Source: Sisyra terminalis (lineage: Eukaryota; Arthropoda; Insecta; Neuroptera; Sisyridae). Taken from it: a stretch of DNA of 64,000 nucleotides. Location: positions 13,516,001-13,580,000 of the forward strand of contig OY292275.1 of assembly GCA_958496175.1 (NCBI GenBank), written 5' to 3'. The position numbers and the translations under genes are program-made. Numbering within the stretch: position 1 is the first letter of the stretch; the number at the start of each line of letters is the position of its first letter. Below the pieces are notes generated by a model that was not told the DNA's origin, made no database searches, and was given only the letters and a program-made list of their open reading frames with translations. Positions 1-10,706 of the stretch are shown piece after piece.

Positions 1-1178
1 CACACGTGTCCAATAAACATTAACGCCACCCGATCACATCTTCCTACAATCCCATGTACAGCATCCCATCCCGACTCCCTTTATGTTAAATATACATTCC
101 CAGTACAAAAAAAAAATTACCGATGGATTTTTTGTAAAATTCATAATTTCCTAATTTAAATTACGCGTAGCTTCGTGCGAATATATGTTTTTTATGTTTT
201 GAATTCATGAAAATCCCGGGAATTAAAAACAAATATATATTTTCCTTAAAAACTTCCAAATTCAATTCAATCAGTAATAGATGCCGTGTTATGGATTAAC
301 TATAACTATTATTTTCCAAAAAATCATACGTTAAATACTACTTTCATTTCTGGGAAAAAACACTTTTTTTTTTTGGAAAATTTAATTAATCGACCATCTA
401 AATATTAATAAATCCAATAAATTGAATTAAAAATAAATTGTACCTCCAGAATTGAATTTGAAATTGATTTAGTTAGTAAAAGTCCAGTTTAAACATTTTT
501 GTTATTATATTCTCTGTTGTATATAAGTAAATTATATTGTTGATTTAATTTGTTGAAGCAATTTTGAAAATTTTCCGTTTTTTATGGGATAACTGGCTAC
601 ATATTACATTTTTATTTTACTTTTTCATTTTGTATTTAATTCGCTTTAAAAGGGTAAAACGTAATTTCACTAATTTGATTTGAAAAAATAATTTATATCT
701 TTAAATTATTGACTATAGTTTTGATATTTCAGTTATATCTAAATTAATTATGCTACAATTTAAAAAAAAAAACTACCGCCTTTTTCTGAATACTACTTTT
801 ATTATAAATAATTAAACGTAAATGGGCAACCTTACCTTCTGAAGAAAAATTAGTTGAACTTGATTACAAAGTTTCTAACCTATCAGTAAAGCTGTCTATA
901 AATTGGAACTATAAGTGAAATCAGAATAAAATATTGGTACAACTATTTAAATTAGGCTTGTCTGTGACCTTCTATATACTTTTTTTTTTTTGGTGAAACA
1001 CTAAGATGTACTAGAAAACAAAATATTATCGAAATCGATTAACCTGTTCTTGAATTGTACAAAAGAATTCAAGTAGACAAATATTTACGTTCACTTTTAT
1101 CAATCTTTGTTCCATAATGATCAATATTATGACCGAAACTGATAAAATTCCAAGCTGGTGTTAAAATTGCAAAGAATT
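1..1178. other. AT-rich non-coding DNA, nothing recognised
   Basis: This stretch is very AT-rich, with short homopolymers and no open reading frame of note. I saw no terminal repeats, RNA gene or splice-flanked tract. It is probably intronic or intergenic. Confidence 0.6.
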
Positions 1179-1432
1179 TCCTACCTGCTCTCAAGTGGTG
1201 ATATGAAATAACATAGTAAAAGTTTGAAGGCCAAAATGTGAGAAAAAGGTAAGCTCAAAGGTGACGTTTATGGAATCGGAGAGAGGTGTTAATGTAATTA
1301 TAATTGACAACAAATAATAAATACCTCAAACTGGTTTCAAATTCCTTAAACGACGTATTTAAAGCTGCCATTCTCTCATTTTGACCTTCAAGCTTTTACT
1401 ACATTATTTCATACCATCAGTTGAAAGTAGGA
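1179..1432. repeat. Imperfect foldback (inverted repeat) element
   Basis: Two arms of roughly 90 bp face each other across about 65 bp. The left arm (about 1179-1275) contains GTAGTAAAAG-like and TTGAAGG-CAAAATG blocks. They recur in reverse complement in the right arm (about 1341-1432) with several mismatches and small indels. This is the usual look of an old non-autonomous DNA transposon with long inverted repeats. No clean target-site duplication could be identified, so the exact ends and the superfamily are unknown. Confidence 0.65.
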
Positions 1433-1986
1433 TAGTTTGAATTCCACTCTAGCTTACAGTTAAACTCGTTTCCACTTAACGTGAGGAATTCATAATGACA
1501 AAAGTCATAAGAAAAATGATTCCTACTCGAATTTTCATTTTATCTCTCATTAGTTAATTGCCTATTTTAAGTAATTGTAATTAAATTCAAATCATTAATT
1601 TGCCTATCCGTTTAAATTTAAATCTTTAAAAGTTGTTAAGATAAAATCAGTTCATTTTAATTCTATTACATATCTGTGAATGCAGTTTTAAGTTAATAAT
1701 CATTCAATTATCAAAACGAACATATCATCAAAATGAAGGGTATAACTTTTACAGGCATACTATATACTTGTATTTTTTGTATATATACAATTTAGTAATA
1801 TTTCTAACGTTTTTACAAACAAACCAACTTTCAAATTCATTTCATGGTTTAATTAAGTTCTTTTGTGTATGGTAATAATATTAAATACATTTAAAAAATA
1901 AAGCGTTTTACAAATTGCCTGTGTTACAATTGTTAAGTATTATACTTGATTATGTTATATGCAAATATTTTTTTTATAAAATATCA

Positions 1987-2066
1987 GAGGATCCGGTGAA
2001 CTTCGTATCACCTAAAATTGAATTGCGAAAATTAATTTATATCAGTAATGTTGCTACATTTTTAAT
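1987..2066 (+). repeat. Dispersed repeat, copy 1 (partner at 35273)
   Basis: About 75 bp here match 35273-35347 in the same orientation at roughly 80% identity. Shared blocks include GCGAAAATTAATT, ATATC-GTAAT and TTGCTACATTTTTA. Similarity fades on both sides without visible terminal repeats. It belongs to an unidentified interspersed repeat family. Confidence 0.65.
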
Positions 2067-2299
2067 TATTAAATTACTAACAGAACAATAATTATTAACA
2101 ATTAAATTAATATACATTGTATTTTACTTGTTTAGATTTACACCTATAAAATCATTAAACATGTTAAAACTTATATGCATATAAAAAATTCTTAAATTCT
2201 CACCTATTCATGAGCTTAATACATGCGTAGATATTTCTAAACATTTTTATTATTGAATACTTTGTATCCCTAGAAATTGTATTATTCTTTTGGCCAATT

Positions 2300-2322
2300 C
2301 CAGTCCCAATTTTTGGGACTGG
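2300..2322. repeat. Short perfect hairpin
   Basis: CCAGTCCC and GGGACTGG flank a 7-nt AT loop, giving an 8-bp perfect stem. It may be chance or a relic of an element. There is no evidence of function. Confidence 0.5.
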
Positions 2323-3046
2323 AAGCTTACTGGGAATGTTCTTGTTTTCTTCAGTACTTTCTTAAATATAACATTTGTTTTATGCTCCAAACGACGTCTT
2401 CTGAAAACAACTGTTATATATCAGAATAATGACCAAGAAGCTTTTAGAATCATTTTCTATCCCATAAAATAATGAGCTTAATGGATCTGGTGGTGGGACC
2501 AATTGGAGCAATTTTATTTTTCCATCAGCACAGCATAACCCAGTAAATTCACTGCTGTATTTTTACGCCTTACAATATTGACAAATGATTGTTATTTCCT
2601 CAATTGTTCCAGATTACAATAAATATTAAGTAAAATATTTACATATAAGTAATTGGCAGTACTTTTGTAAAGTCACAAAGCCAAGAAATGACGTATTTGT
2701 TTTTTTTAAATATTTATTGGTACTACTCTGCCTATTTGGCCTATTTGACAAGTATTAACAGTTTACAACAGTATATATCGAAAATATTATTTTTTGTTAA
2801 TTTTACTATTTTGTTACAACTTCTTCCTGTTTTCTTACCTTTAAACTTTTAAGCCTTCTACAAATAGTTCAACACCAAAATGTGCCAAAGCAGTCCAGAC
2901 ATTATAGTCCAATTAATTTTTATATAATAAAATTAAGAATTACAATCTTATTAATATCTGCAATTATTGACTGATTATAGCTAACTTAGCCAATAGCTTA
3001 ATCAAATAAAGCAAAGCTTTAGGTAATAGTTTGATTTTTGTCATTC

Positions 3047-3069
3047 CCTTGGCATTATAAATGCCAAGG
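3047..3069. repeat. Short perfect hairpin
   Basis: CCTTGGCATT and AATGCCAAGG are perfect reverse complements around a minimal TAT loop. It is a near-continuous palindrome. No function can be inferred. Confidence 0.5.
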
Positions 3070-3617
3070 AAATAATAATACAGAAGGGAATAAATATTTA
3101 AATTAAACTTCTACTCTTCAATACATTTATTTTTACTGTATATAAACATGAAAATTTGAAGTTATTAGGGGAAATAATTCTATAAATAATTCTTCGCACA
3201 AAAAAGTTTAGCAACCTGAAACATTTTTTCGCTTTGAAAACTTCAATATTACGAATTTGTTAGAAATTAATATGCAATCTTCGAAGGTAAAAATTCGTTT
3301 CTTAATGCTTACATTCTATCGGTATTTTCATAATTTCATGTGGTCTAGTAAGGTGGAACTTACTGCAAGTGATTCATAAAATTTACTATTATTTTCATGT
3401 TTGATATTATTTTGAAAGATTGTTCGATTGAACTTTTATTATTAAAATAAAAATGAGTGTTTCTCATTTAGATAGTAACTCAAAATTCTTATAAAAGTTG
3501 ATAAGGGGACAAGCCAGGGGAATATACATGTTACATTCCTTAAACACAACTCTAACTAAATATCAGATGTGGAAAAATTGATTGTTTACAGCTTTAATAG
3601 AACAAAAAATAATATTT

Positions 3618-3851
3618 TTTTATTTATTTTTAGTAGGATACTGGACATGAAAGGATGTAGATCTATGCACTAATTATTAATTTTGCGACACGTTTCGGTC
3701 TTTTATTAGACCTTCATCAGGCTTCTTAATATGAAGGTCTGATTAGGCCTGATGAAGGTTTAATAAAAGACCGAAACGTGTCGCAAAATTAATAATTAGT
3801 ACATGGATCTACATCCTTTCATGTCAACTATCCTACTAAAAATAAATAAAA
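3618..3851. mobile_element. Foldback with hammerhead-like core, Penelope-like end (family 1)
   Basis: Two nearly identical arms of about 105 bp (3618-3722 and 3747-3851) are reverse complements around a 24-nt spacer. In the right arm, CCTGATGA, a short hairpin (GGTT...GACC) and GAAACG follow in order, then GTGTCGC, whose complement lies in the left arm. This order resembles the hammerhead ribozyme core that the literature reports in Penelope-like retroelement termini. One extra A sits between CTGATGA and the hairpin, so catalytic activity is not assured. The likely origin is two truncated Penelope-like copies joined head to head. The classification is inference; the inverted repeat itself is directly visible. 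Confidence 0.6.
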
Positions 3852-4595
3852 TTATTTAAAATATGGACACAACCAATTTATCGATAATATTTTTTATTTG
3901 TCAAAATTAACCTATTGCGGTTGTAACTCGAACAAAGAAATATTCATAGAATCATCCAAATGTGAAGGAATTATTGTTAATCTTGTAGTTTTATTTAGAT
4001 TTTCTTCTTTAATTTTCTTTGTTTTAATATCCGAGTAAAACAGTAAAAAAAATGGCAAACAGGTGGCTTATTTTGACCTGTTGATATTTAGAAGCTTTTC
4101 CACATATTGTCGGAAGATTTTCTACTTTAGTTTAAGATTTTTATTTGCGTTATCTTGGTTTACTAAATGTCATGTCAACAATAACATTCATTTTCTGGAA
4201 TTCGTTTTTAAAAATAACATACCTATATACATTAGGTGTAGAAAAATGGTCATCGGTATTTACTCGTTTCCCATGACGCATCCCATTTCTCCCTTGCGAC
4301 TTTTCCACGGCTGTAAATGTCGACATCTCCGTGTTTGTAAATTTTTCCCAACATTCGTCGCTCTTCCATTTCGTGCAAGCAATAATTTCATTATTCGACA
4401 AGTGCCTTTACCTCGATTTGTACTAAAGTGTATTTTTGATGCATGTTAGGGATGAATTTTCAACCCCATTTATATTTTTTTGATTAAAATGTAAAATATA
4501 TGGGTGTATAACATATGGAACCGTATCTCTCTAATGGTCTGTTATTTTTGATGTTTTTCCCATCCTAACCTATCGATATTTTCGTTTTTTTTCAG
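3852..4595. other. AT-rich non-coding DNA upstream of exon candidate
   Basis: No gene was recognised. A 128-codon frame (4063-4449) is overlapped by a similar frame on the other strand and has no recognisable domain or signal. The last 20 bases before 4596 form a strong polypyrimidine tract. Confidence 0.5.
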
Positions 4596-4680
4596 TTTGC
4601 AATTGGAACGAATGTGACCTTCGTATGGAAGGGTGTTTGGTAGATATGTTGTCAGCAGTTGCCTTCATTTGCAACCCTTT
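4596..4680 (+). CDS. Candidate internal exon, cysteine-containing, gene unknown
   Basis: This 85-base tract is preceded by an excellent acceptor (a run of eight T followed by CAG) and followed directly by the donor GTGAGTG. Only one of the three + strand frames stays open across it. It starts at 4598 and reads 27 residues, beginning CNWNECDLRMEGC and ending AFICNP, with 2 bases left over at each end. The four cysteines are spaced 4, 6 and 11 residues apart. I do not recognise the family. It could equally be an untranslated exon or a chance pairing of splice motifs, since an 85-base frame stays open by chance fairly often. The nearest other exon candidates lie tens of kilobases away and are not in a compatible phase. 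Confidence 0.4.
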
Positions 4681-7600
4681 GTGAGTGATATCTACCCTGT
4701 TTTAACCGACCACCCTTAAATCTTTATAATTCCATTGATCAAGCATTTCTGAACTAGTTGTGTTCTTTATGAGATATTTGACTGTTTAGAAAATCTTTTT
4801 AATTTTGTTATGATGATGATGATGTCACGTTTATTGGAGAGTGAGGCGTTGGAATATGGAACGAAATAGAGGGTGATTGTGTTACAGATGAATATTTTTC
4901 TGTCAATCAAGCAAGCGTTGAATGTTATATCTCAAAGTTAATATGGTACAAATATTTCGATAGGTTTTTTTTTTTTTTGGATGGGTGATGTTTTGGGGAT
5001 GAAAAGAAGTGGTGTTTAGTTTAAAGAGAATTTTCATGATATTTCATTTCTGTTTATCAATTGTGTCTGTCTTTGTCGTACTAAAAGTGATTTGTCCCTA
5101 TCGTTTCATATGTTGTTGTTGATTGGTGGCTGATATTTCGTTTTTTCCACAAATCGACAATCGTTTTGCATGGCCTACCTCGCAAATCAGTTTATGTACA
5201 CACATTTTCAAACATTTGAACCCCATCCATGCCATCTAACCTTCCCCCAGCTTTTCTACGTATGTGTAATATGTTAAGAGGTGGTGGTGATGTTTTTTTT
5301 TTGGGAATGGATTCGAACGGGTGGCACATTTAGGCAGAGAAAAAATGGAACACATCATCGTCATCAACAATAATAATAACACGAACAACAACAGAATCGG
5401 CCACACAACCAACCACATACACCATTGGCACTTGGAAAAATTCATCCCTTAAATACACTATGTGTGTTATGTGGCTCCTATCGCACTCGTTCTACTCTAT
5501 TACAACCCCTTTCGTATTATGTATATTATGTACGCAATATACGCACAATATTATCGAATCCATTTTTCCTAGTCCGATTTTGGTATTTTTTGTCCCTCTC
5601 CACATTCCAGGGGAACATGTACGTCACATATCGAAACAGAAAGTTACCCCTACATTTTCAAAATAATGATATAATGGCGGATGTTTAAAAATGTAACGCA
5701 CCAATCAGGAATGTACTGCTTTTACTCGTTTAGTTTTATTGGAAAAAAGATTAAAGTGTTTCTTTATTCAAAATCAATTTTCAACTAAGAAAAATAAACA
5801 CCATATTTACCCTGATTGGTCATTAAGTTATGCAATCAGTAGATGTTGATGTAATGTGGGTTGTCTATACGGCAAAAGTATGAAAACATTCTTATTTAAA
5901 AACTGGAGGTTATTTTTTTTTTTTTTTTGTGGGAATGTAAGGGTGGTTGAAGATAAAAAATTAATCGAAAAAATAATACAATAATCGTTTACTACGCTGA
6001 ACTGATAATTCAATCGGAATTGCAAGTGAGGAAATCAAAAAAAAAAAAATCTAAAGTATTCTTTGGAAAACAACAGCAGGCGGGATTTATGCAAATTTTA
6101 AATGTATTATCTTTCTAATAACAACTTAATAAAAACAATTTCGCTGTAGAAAATTAAAATGAAAAAAAAATAGAATGTCATTGTGATGTACGAATGTCTA
6201 ACTTAATTTTCAAATCTCCCGCGTGGTTCACCGCCGTCTCCACCCGAGCACTTACTGTGGAAATAGCGTTATTTTCAATAGGTCGTGAAGGGCTGTTGTG
6301 CCGATTTGAACGCAAGGGGATGGTTGTTTATTATTTTTTTTATTTTATTATTATTATTTTTTTTTTCTAATAAATATCACCCTCATCGATACACGCATTT
6401 GCAAATGGGAACGCGCAACGAACGATTGCAATTGTTATGAAATCGTTCATTTGTCAAACCAAAATAACAACTTAATCTAAGCAAAGTGGAATTGGAAATT
6501 GGAAAATGAAGGGTTGGTTTTGAGGACACTTAGCGTTTGCATTTATGCAATTTGTGACGATGATTGTGACTGATGTATGTATGTATGTATTTGACTATGG
6601 GGAATTTCGAATAGGTTTTTTTAGGTTTACAAATCGAAATTTAATGATTTTTTCTTCCGCTTTTAAGAGACTGCACCGTTCGTGCCTAAAGGTTGGAAAA
6701 ATCATATTTTTAAATGAAAATTTGTGTGAAATATTTGCACTTCTTTATTCTACCAACCAGAAAAATTGTACAAACGCCAACGGTTAAAAGAAATCATAAC
6801 TTATAAAATTATTTATACTCTCGATTTGTGTAGAATCAAACGTTACTATACTTCGCTAATACTTCAGTATGGTTAAATAAATTCTTATCAAGCAAATATT
6901 CATATGAAATTCCATTGTGTTTTATCTATAATCTATATAATTTGGGTTACAAATAAATGTTTTGATTTTTTTTTTGCTAAGAAACTAAAATAATATTATA
7001 TCTAACTTTTTGTTTAACCAAATGAACTGGACAACCATCCTAACCAGCTAGCCCTCAATTTGCTCGACAATAGCACCGAGAATAGAAGACTAAAATGACC
7101 CCCAATTTTGGAACTAACGGACCCCGATTCAATTAAAAACTACTTAATAAAAAGTAAATCAAATTAAATAATTTAATTAATTAAAAGTGGATAAAACGAA
7201 TTCTAGTGAATAAGAACAAATAATTAATAAATAAATATTGAGTGGTGTTGGTGGACACAACCAATTGAAGAGCAGGACAAGACGACAAATTGCAATTATT
7301 GCCAAGAATTGTGCAAATTAAGTGGAAATAAAAAAAAACTTTTTGTTTTAAAACTGAGTAATATAAACGATATAAATATTTTTTTTGCACACAAAATACA
7401 AAATGCAATCCAATTTATGCCAAAAATTCATTTAGTACACCTACAAATTTTACTTTCATCTGTTGCATATCAAATTAAATTGATTACTCAAAAACGGACA
7501 TAAATATTTTCTCTCATAAATTATTTTCAAGTCTTGCAAATTGGTTCATCAAAATTTTTTGATATTTCTTATACAAATAACTATTTCATTCGCTATAATA

Positions 7601-8342
7601 TTATACGTAAGAACCTAACATTCTTCATTTTTATTCATTGAAACTTTAAAACGTATTTAACAAATTGACATTTGTATGGATTTTCTTTTTGATTTTATTG
7701 AATTTTGTTTTGGTTACTACATAGATAACGCACTGATTTCTCATGGTTTTGTTGACGAGAAAAAAAATATAACTTGTTATATAAAAGCGTATCATTTATT
7801 TTTAAATAAATCATGTTCGTAAATACAAAAAAGACAATAACAGTTATTGTTAAGCGAAAATCAGAGAAAAATATCAAATGTTTGACGTTTCAATTATTAA
7901 AATTGTTTAAACCGTTCAAGCTTCAATGCAAATGTGTAAACATCACTGAAAAGTATTGCATTGTTCTAAGTAGAAAATGTATTTTTTGTAGTTTTAATTT
8001 TTAAATATATTAATAACGAAAAAATTATAATCATTTAATGTGTTGTAGAGGTTTTAAAATATTTATTTATGACAAAGAATTTTGAAATAGCCACTTCAAG
8101 GTGTGGACTGTGTAGGTAGATATTTATAGGATTAAACAATTTGTAATACTTTAATCTTAATTTATCTATGATTTTTCTGATATAAAAAAAAACGAAGTTG
8201 GTGTAAAAGTAAACGCAAAAATTAATGCTCTTTTTATATAATGAAAAAACATTAAACCTAAAAAACGTATTATTAAATTGTTATAAAAAAATATTTTCCG
8301 AGGAAAATGAAAAAAATGTTGCTATATTCGACGCATTAATGG
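4681..8342. other. Mixed-composition non-coding block
   Basis: About 4.7-6.6 kb is richer in CpG and balanced in composition (for example 6210-6320), in contrast to the AT-rich DNA around it. This suggests constrained non-coding sequence or intron. Minor repeats are a T16 run (5913-5928) and an (ATGT)n run (6573-6590). From about 6.8 kb the sequence becomes AT-rich with no feature I can name. The short frames here have no recognisable domains. Confidence 0.5.
6573..6590. repeat. ATGT microsatellite
   Basis: About four and a half perfect copies of ATGT. Confidence 0.85.
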
Positions 8343-8350
8343 ATCCAAAT

Positions 8351-8587
8351 CAGTGTTTCTTATCCTTTCAAGTGAGCCGCATCTCTTTGACTCTGAAAAT
8401 AGGTCTTCGCACTCCATTGAATATATGCTTGTTTTTTTTTTTTTTTTTTTAGTTTAAAGCAATACATTTTTTGCGAAATTTATTATCGAAAATTTTATCA
8501 TTTATATCGTTAGGGGCTTCTTTTGCAACCCCAAAAGTACCTTTCAGAACCTCCAGGAGTGCAGGCGCCCCAGGTTAAGAAACATTG
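8351..8587. mobile_element. Non-autonomous hAT element
   Basis: The element starts CAGTGTTTCTTATCC and ends with the complement of CAATGTTTCTTAACC, the classic short hAT terminal inverted repeat. It is flanked by related 8-mers, ATCCAAAT (8343-8350) and GTCTAAAT (8588-8595). These match at 6 of 8 positions and fit the hAT target consensus nTnnnnAn. It is 237 bp long and has no coding capacity. A run of 19 T (8432-8450) lies inside and may mark a later insertion or simple expansion. Confidence 0.75.
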
Positions 8588-8974
8588 GTCTAAATAGATC
8601 AAGAGTCCACTGTAATATTGTCTATTGCAAAGGTTAATTTGGTTTATTGGTTTTATGCTAAAGTTTTGAGAGTTTGATAGATTTGACTCCGACTCCAATT
8701 GTTCTAATAATACTATTACCCAGAAAATATGGTGTAATATGCGAAATTATTTCATTTGCTTTTTTGGGGTTGAAATAAGATGATCATTGATTTGTGGTAT
8801 TTTTTCCATAAACATTTTCCTATATGAAGTTTTGTCATAGCTTTAATAATGTAGTGAGAGAATATTCGGTGATATATTTTGCGGTGGACAAGTGACCCGG
8901 GAAAATATACTAAAAATACCTGAGAAAAGAAGGGACTTCTAAATTATAGAAATTTATCAGGAATTCAATTTTTT

Positions 8975-9310
8975 CTATTGGTTAAGCTTAAAACACGGTT
9001 TGATTTTAAAGAGAATGACAAATTTTTGGTTGCCACTTTTCTTCACCCTCGTTTCAAAACCAGTTTACTGGGATTATTTCAAGTGCAAAGAACAAAACAA
9101 AAAATGATTTTAGAAGCTTTGAAAATGTGTTGTGCTCGCCCTAGTAGTACTATTAATGATGATTCTTCTCCACTTTGCAAGAAAAGAATTATCAATGGAA
9201 TTGTTATAAAATCGTTGAATTACACGATAGTTTTTGGAACTTTTTTGAAGAACTTGCTACAGAAAGTGCACGCAAAATATTTAATGATAATTACGGTAGT
9301 AACATGGTAA
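8975..9310 (+). pseudogene. hAT transposase relic, C-terminal part
   Basis: A frame beginning near 8975 reads KTRFDFKENDKFLVATFLHP followed by RFKTSLLG. It matches the LATFLDPRFK-type block upstream of the dimerisation region in hAT (ZBED-like) transposases. After about 35 residues similarity fades into TKQKMILEALK and a serine/lysine-rich stretch. No upstream catalytic region or zinc finger is visible, and the frame ends at 9308. It is therefore a short decayed fragment. It lies about 390 bp downstream of the non-autonomous hAT at 8351, but nothing shows they were one element. Confidence 0.6.
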
Positions 9311-9337
9311 TTCAGGATTAGATTTTCGCTACTTTTG

Positions 9338-9436
9338 ATTATTGCAATGTTCTATTTATAACTTACTATTTACATTTGAAATTTTACGATGTTATGAAAA
9401 TAAAATAGCAAGTTATAAATAGAACAAAGTAATAAT
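9338..9436. repeat. Small palindromic (foldback) element
   Basis: Arms of at least 24 bp (9348-9371 and 9403-9426) match with one or two mismatches, centred on TTCTATTTATAACTT and its complement. A weaker extension of about 10 bp outside raises the total to about 100 bp. It may be a miniature inverted-repeat element; the superfamily is unknown. Confidence 0.55.
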
Positions 9437-9779
9437 AAAATAGGGAAAGTCTAAAATACTGAATTTCGATGTTACTATTGTAATTTTCATTATTTTTTTT
9501 TCCGTATAAGATCCAAATTTTTGAAGGAGTGGAGAAGAATTCCAGAAGTCCAAACTTGACAGAATTCGTTAGGATTTATGTTTAGTCTCCTGGCACTAGT
9601 ATATAGATTAAGAGGCTACTTTCAGAAGCAAGTATAGTATATGAAGAAAAACGCAATTAAACGAAAAAAGGCCGAAAGAAATGTTTTCAGTGATCACAAC
9701 TTACTACTGATAGATTTTAAGTAAATGTTGGAGCATACTATATTTTATCAATAATAGAATTCCTATTTTCATCTCAGGT

Positions 9780-10223
9780 CAGGTTGACCACAGACCTGGA
9801 AAACTAGAATTAGCAGAGAATTAAATTCAATCTTGAAATATTAGGGAAATAATAAAAATATTGAGTAGTTTTAAGAATTTTAAACCATTTATAACACTAG
9901 TGATCCGATTTTGCTCATTTTAAACTCTTTCAAGTTAATCTTCCGAAGAATTAATGTATCTACTAAGTTTGACCAAAACCGGTTGAGAATTATAGAAATT
10001 ATATTGATGACATGGAAGTTAATATTACATGTACTTATATAAATTTTTAGCCAATGGTATTTTTGGAGCCTACTCTGCTAAATAATACATGTGGTGGAAA
10101 AATTAGGTCAACATTTCACCATGAGGACATACAATAGTTTTAATTCATGGAAAAATATAAACAATATCTTGGAAAGTCTGGAATTATCAGGGAATTTTAA
10201 ATGATTTTTTTGCGGTCACCCTG
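9780..10223 (+). mobile_element. TIR element of the CAGGGTGACC family, copy 1
   Basis: The ends are CAGGTTGACCACAGACCTGG and the complement of CAGGGTGACCGC. Next to them lie CTGGAAAA and TCAGGGAATTTTAAA-type subterminal motifs. The interior matches the reverse complement of the copy at 25149-25986, including GATTTTGCTCAT and ACCAAAACCGGTTGAGAA-related blocks. No transposase is present. Flanking TCAGGT and TGAGGT may be a decayed duplication. The superfamily was not assigned. Confidence 0.65.
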
Positions 10224-10272
10224 TGAGGTGTACTTTAATCATACTTTCCTCCCTAAGCCCTAAAGAAAGGGT

Positions 10273-10698
10273 GGTATAAGCTTGGATCAGGAACGTGAGA
10301 TATTCCGAACTGTAGATAACTACTCCGAATGGGTACGTATTGTTCACTCGAATGCAATTTGTATGTAAACTTTGACAAGCCAGAAATGAAGAAGCGACGG
10401 TTATTTTTATTATGGCCCGATTTAATCGCGAATTAAATTAAAACAAAGTCGAAAATGCAACGTTGCCAAATTGTGGGTGTGCTGAAGGGGACTTGCCCAA
10501 AGTAGACTTTATTTAGAAAATTTAATTTTACATAATACAATATAAATACATAATTGAAAATAACAATCACTACTTTATTTCTGACATGTCAAAATTTACG
10601 TACAAATTGCATTCGAGTGAACAATACGTACAGGAATAATATCGAAACCATTCAAAAACAATTCTCAAATTTCGACGTTCCTGATCCAAGCTTATACC
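10273..10698. mobile_element. Long-TIR non-autonomous element with 8-bp duplication
   Basis: The outer ends are GGTATAAGCTTGGATCAGG and its exact complement, and the arms extend about 120-130 bp inwards (10273-10392 and 10569-10698). A 20-base block around TTCACTCGAATGCAATTTG is perfectly complementary. The flanks GAAAGGGT (10265-10272) and GAAAGTGT (10699-10706) match at 7 of 8 positions, which suggests an 8-bp target-site duplication. The centre of about 175 bp is non-coding. An 8-bp duplication fits hAT, but the terminal bases are not typical, so the class is left open. The 74-codon frame at 10554 is merely the right arm read through. Confidence 0.8.
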
Positions 10699-10706
10699 GA
10701 AAGTGT

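Larger units (their letters stand above)
1433..3617. other. AT-rich non-coding DNA with small hairpins
   Basis: No gene was recognised. Apart from the dispersed repeat at 1987 and two perfect short hairpins (2300-2322 and 3047-3069), the block is low-complexity AT-rich sequence. The 60-codon frame at 2290-2472 overlaps the first hairpin and has no recognisable domain. Confidence 0.55.

Noticed and set aside
4063..4449. 128-codon open reading frame
   Set aside because: The opposite strand is open over much of the same stretch and no domain is seen. Treated as chance.
6180..6330. Minus-strand exon ending at a GTAAGTGC donor in a CpG-rich stretch
   Set aside because: The donor is good, but no convincing acceptor or start lies upstream on that strand and the peptide is not recognised.
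8880..8970. Sequence TGACCCGGGAAAATA... resembling the 9780 element terminus
   Set aside because: Only short scattered similarity, and no second end or internal match was found.
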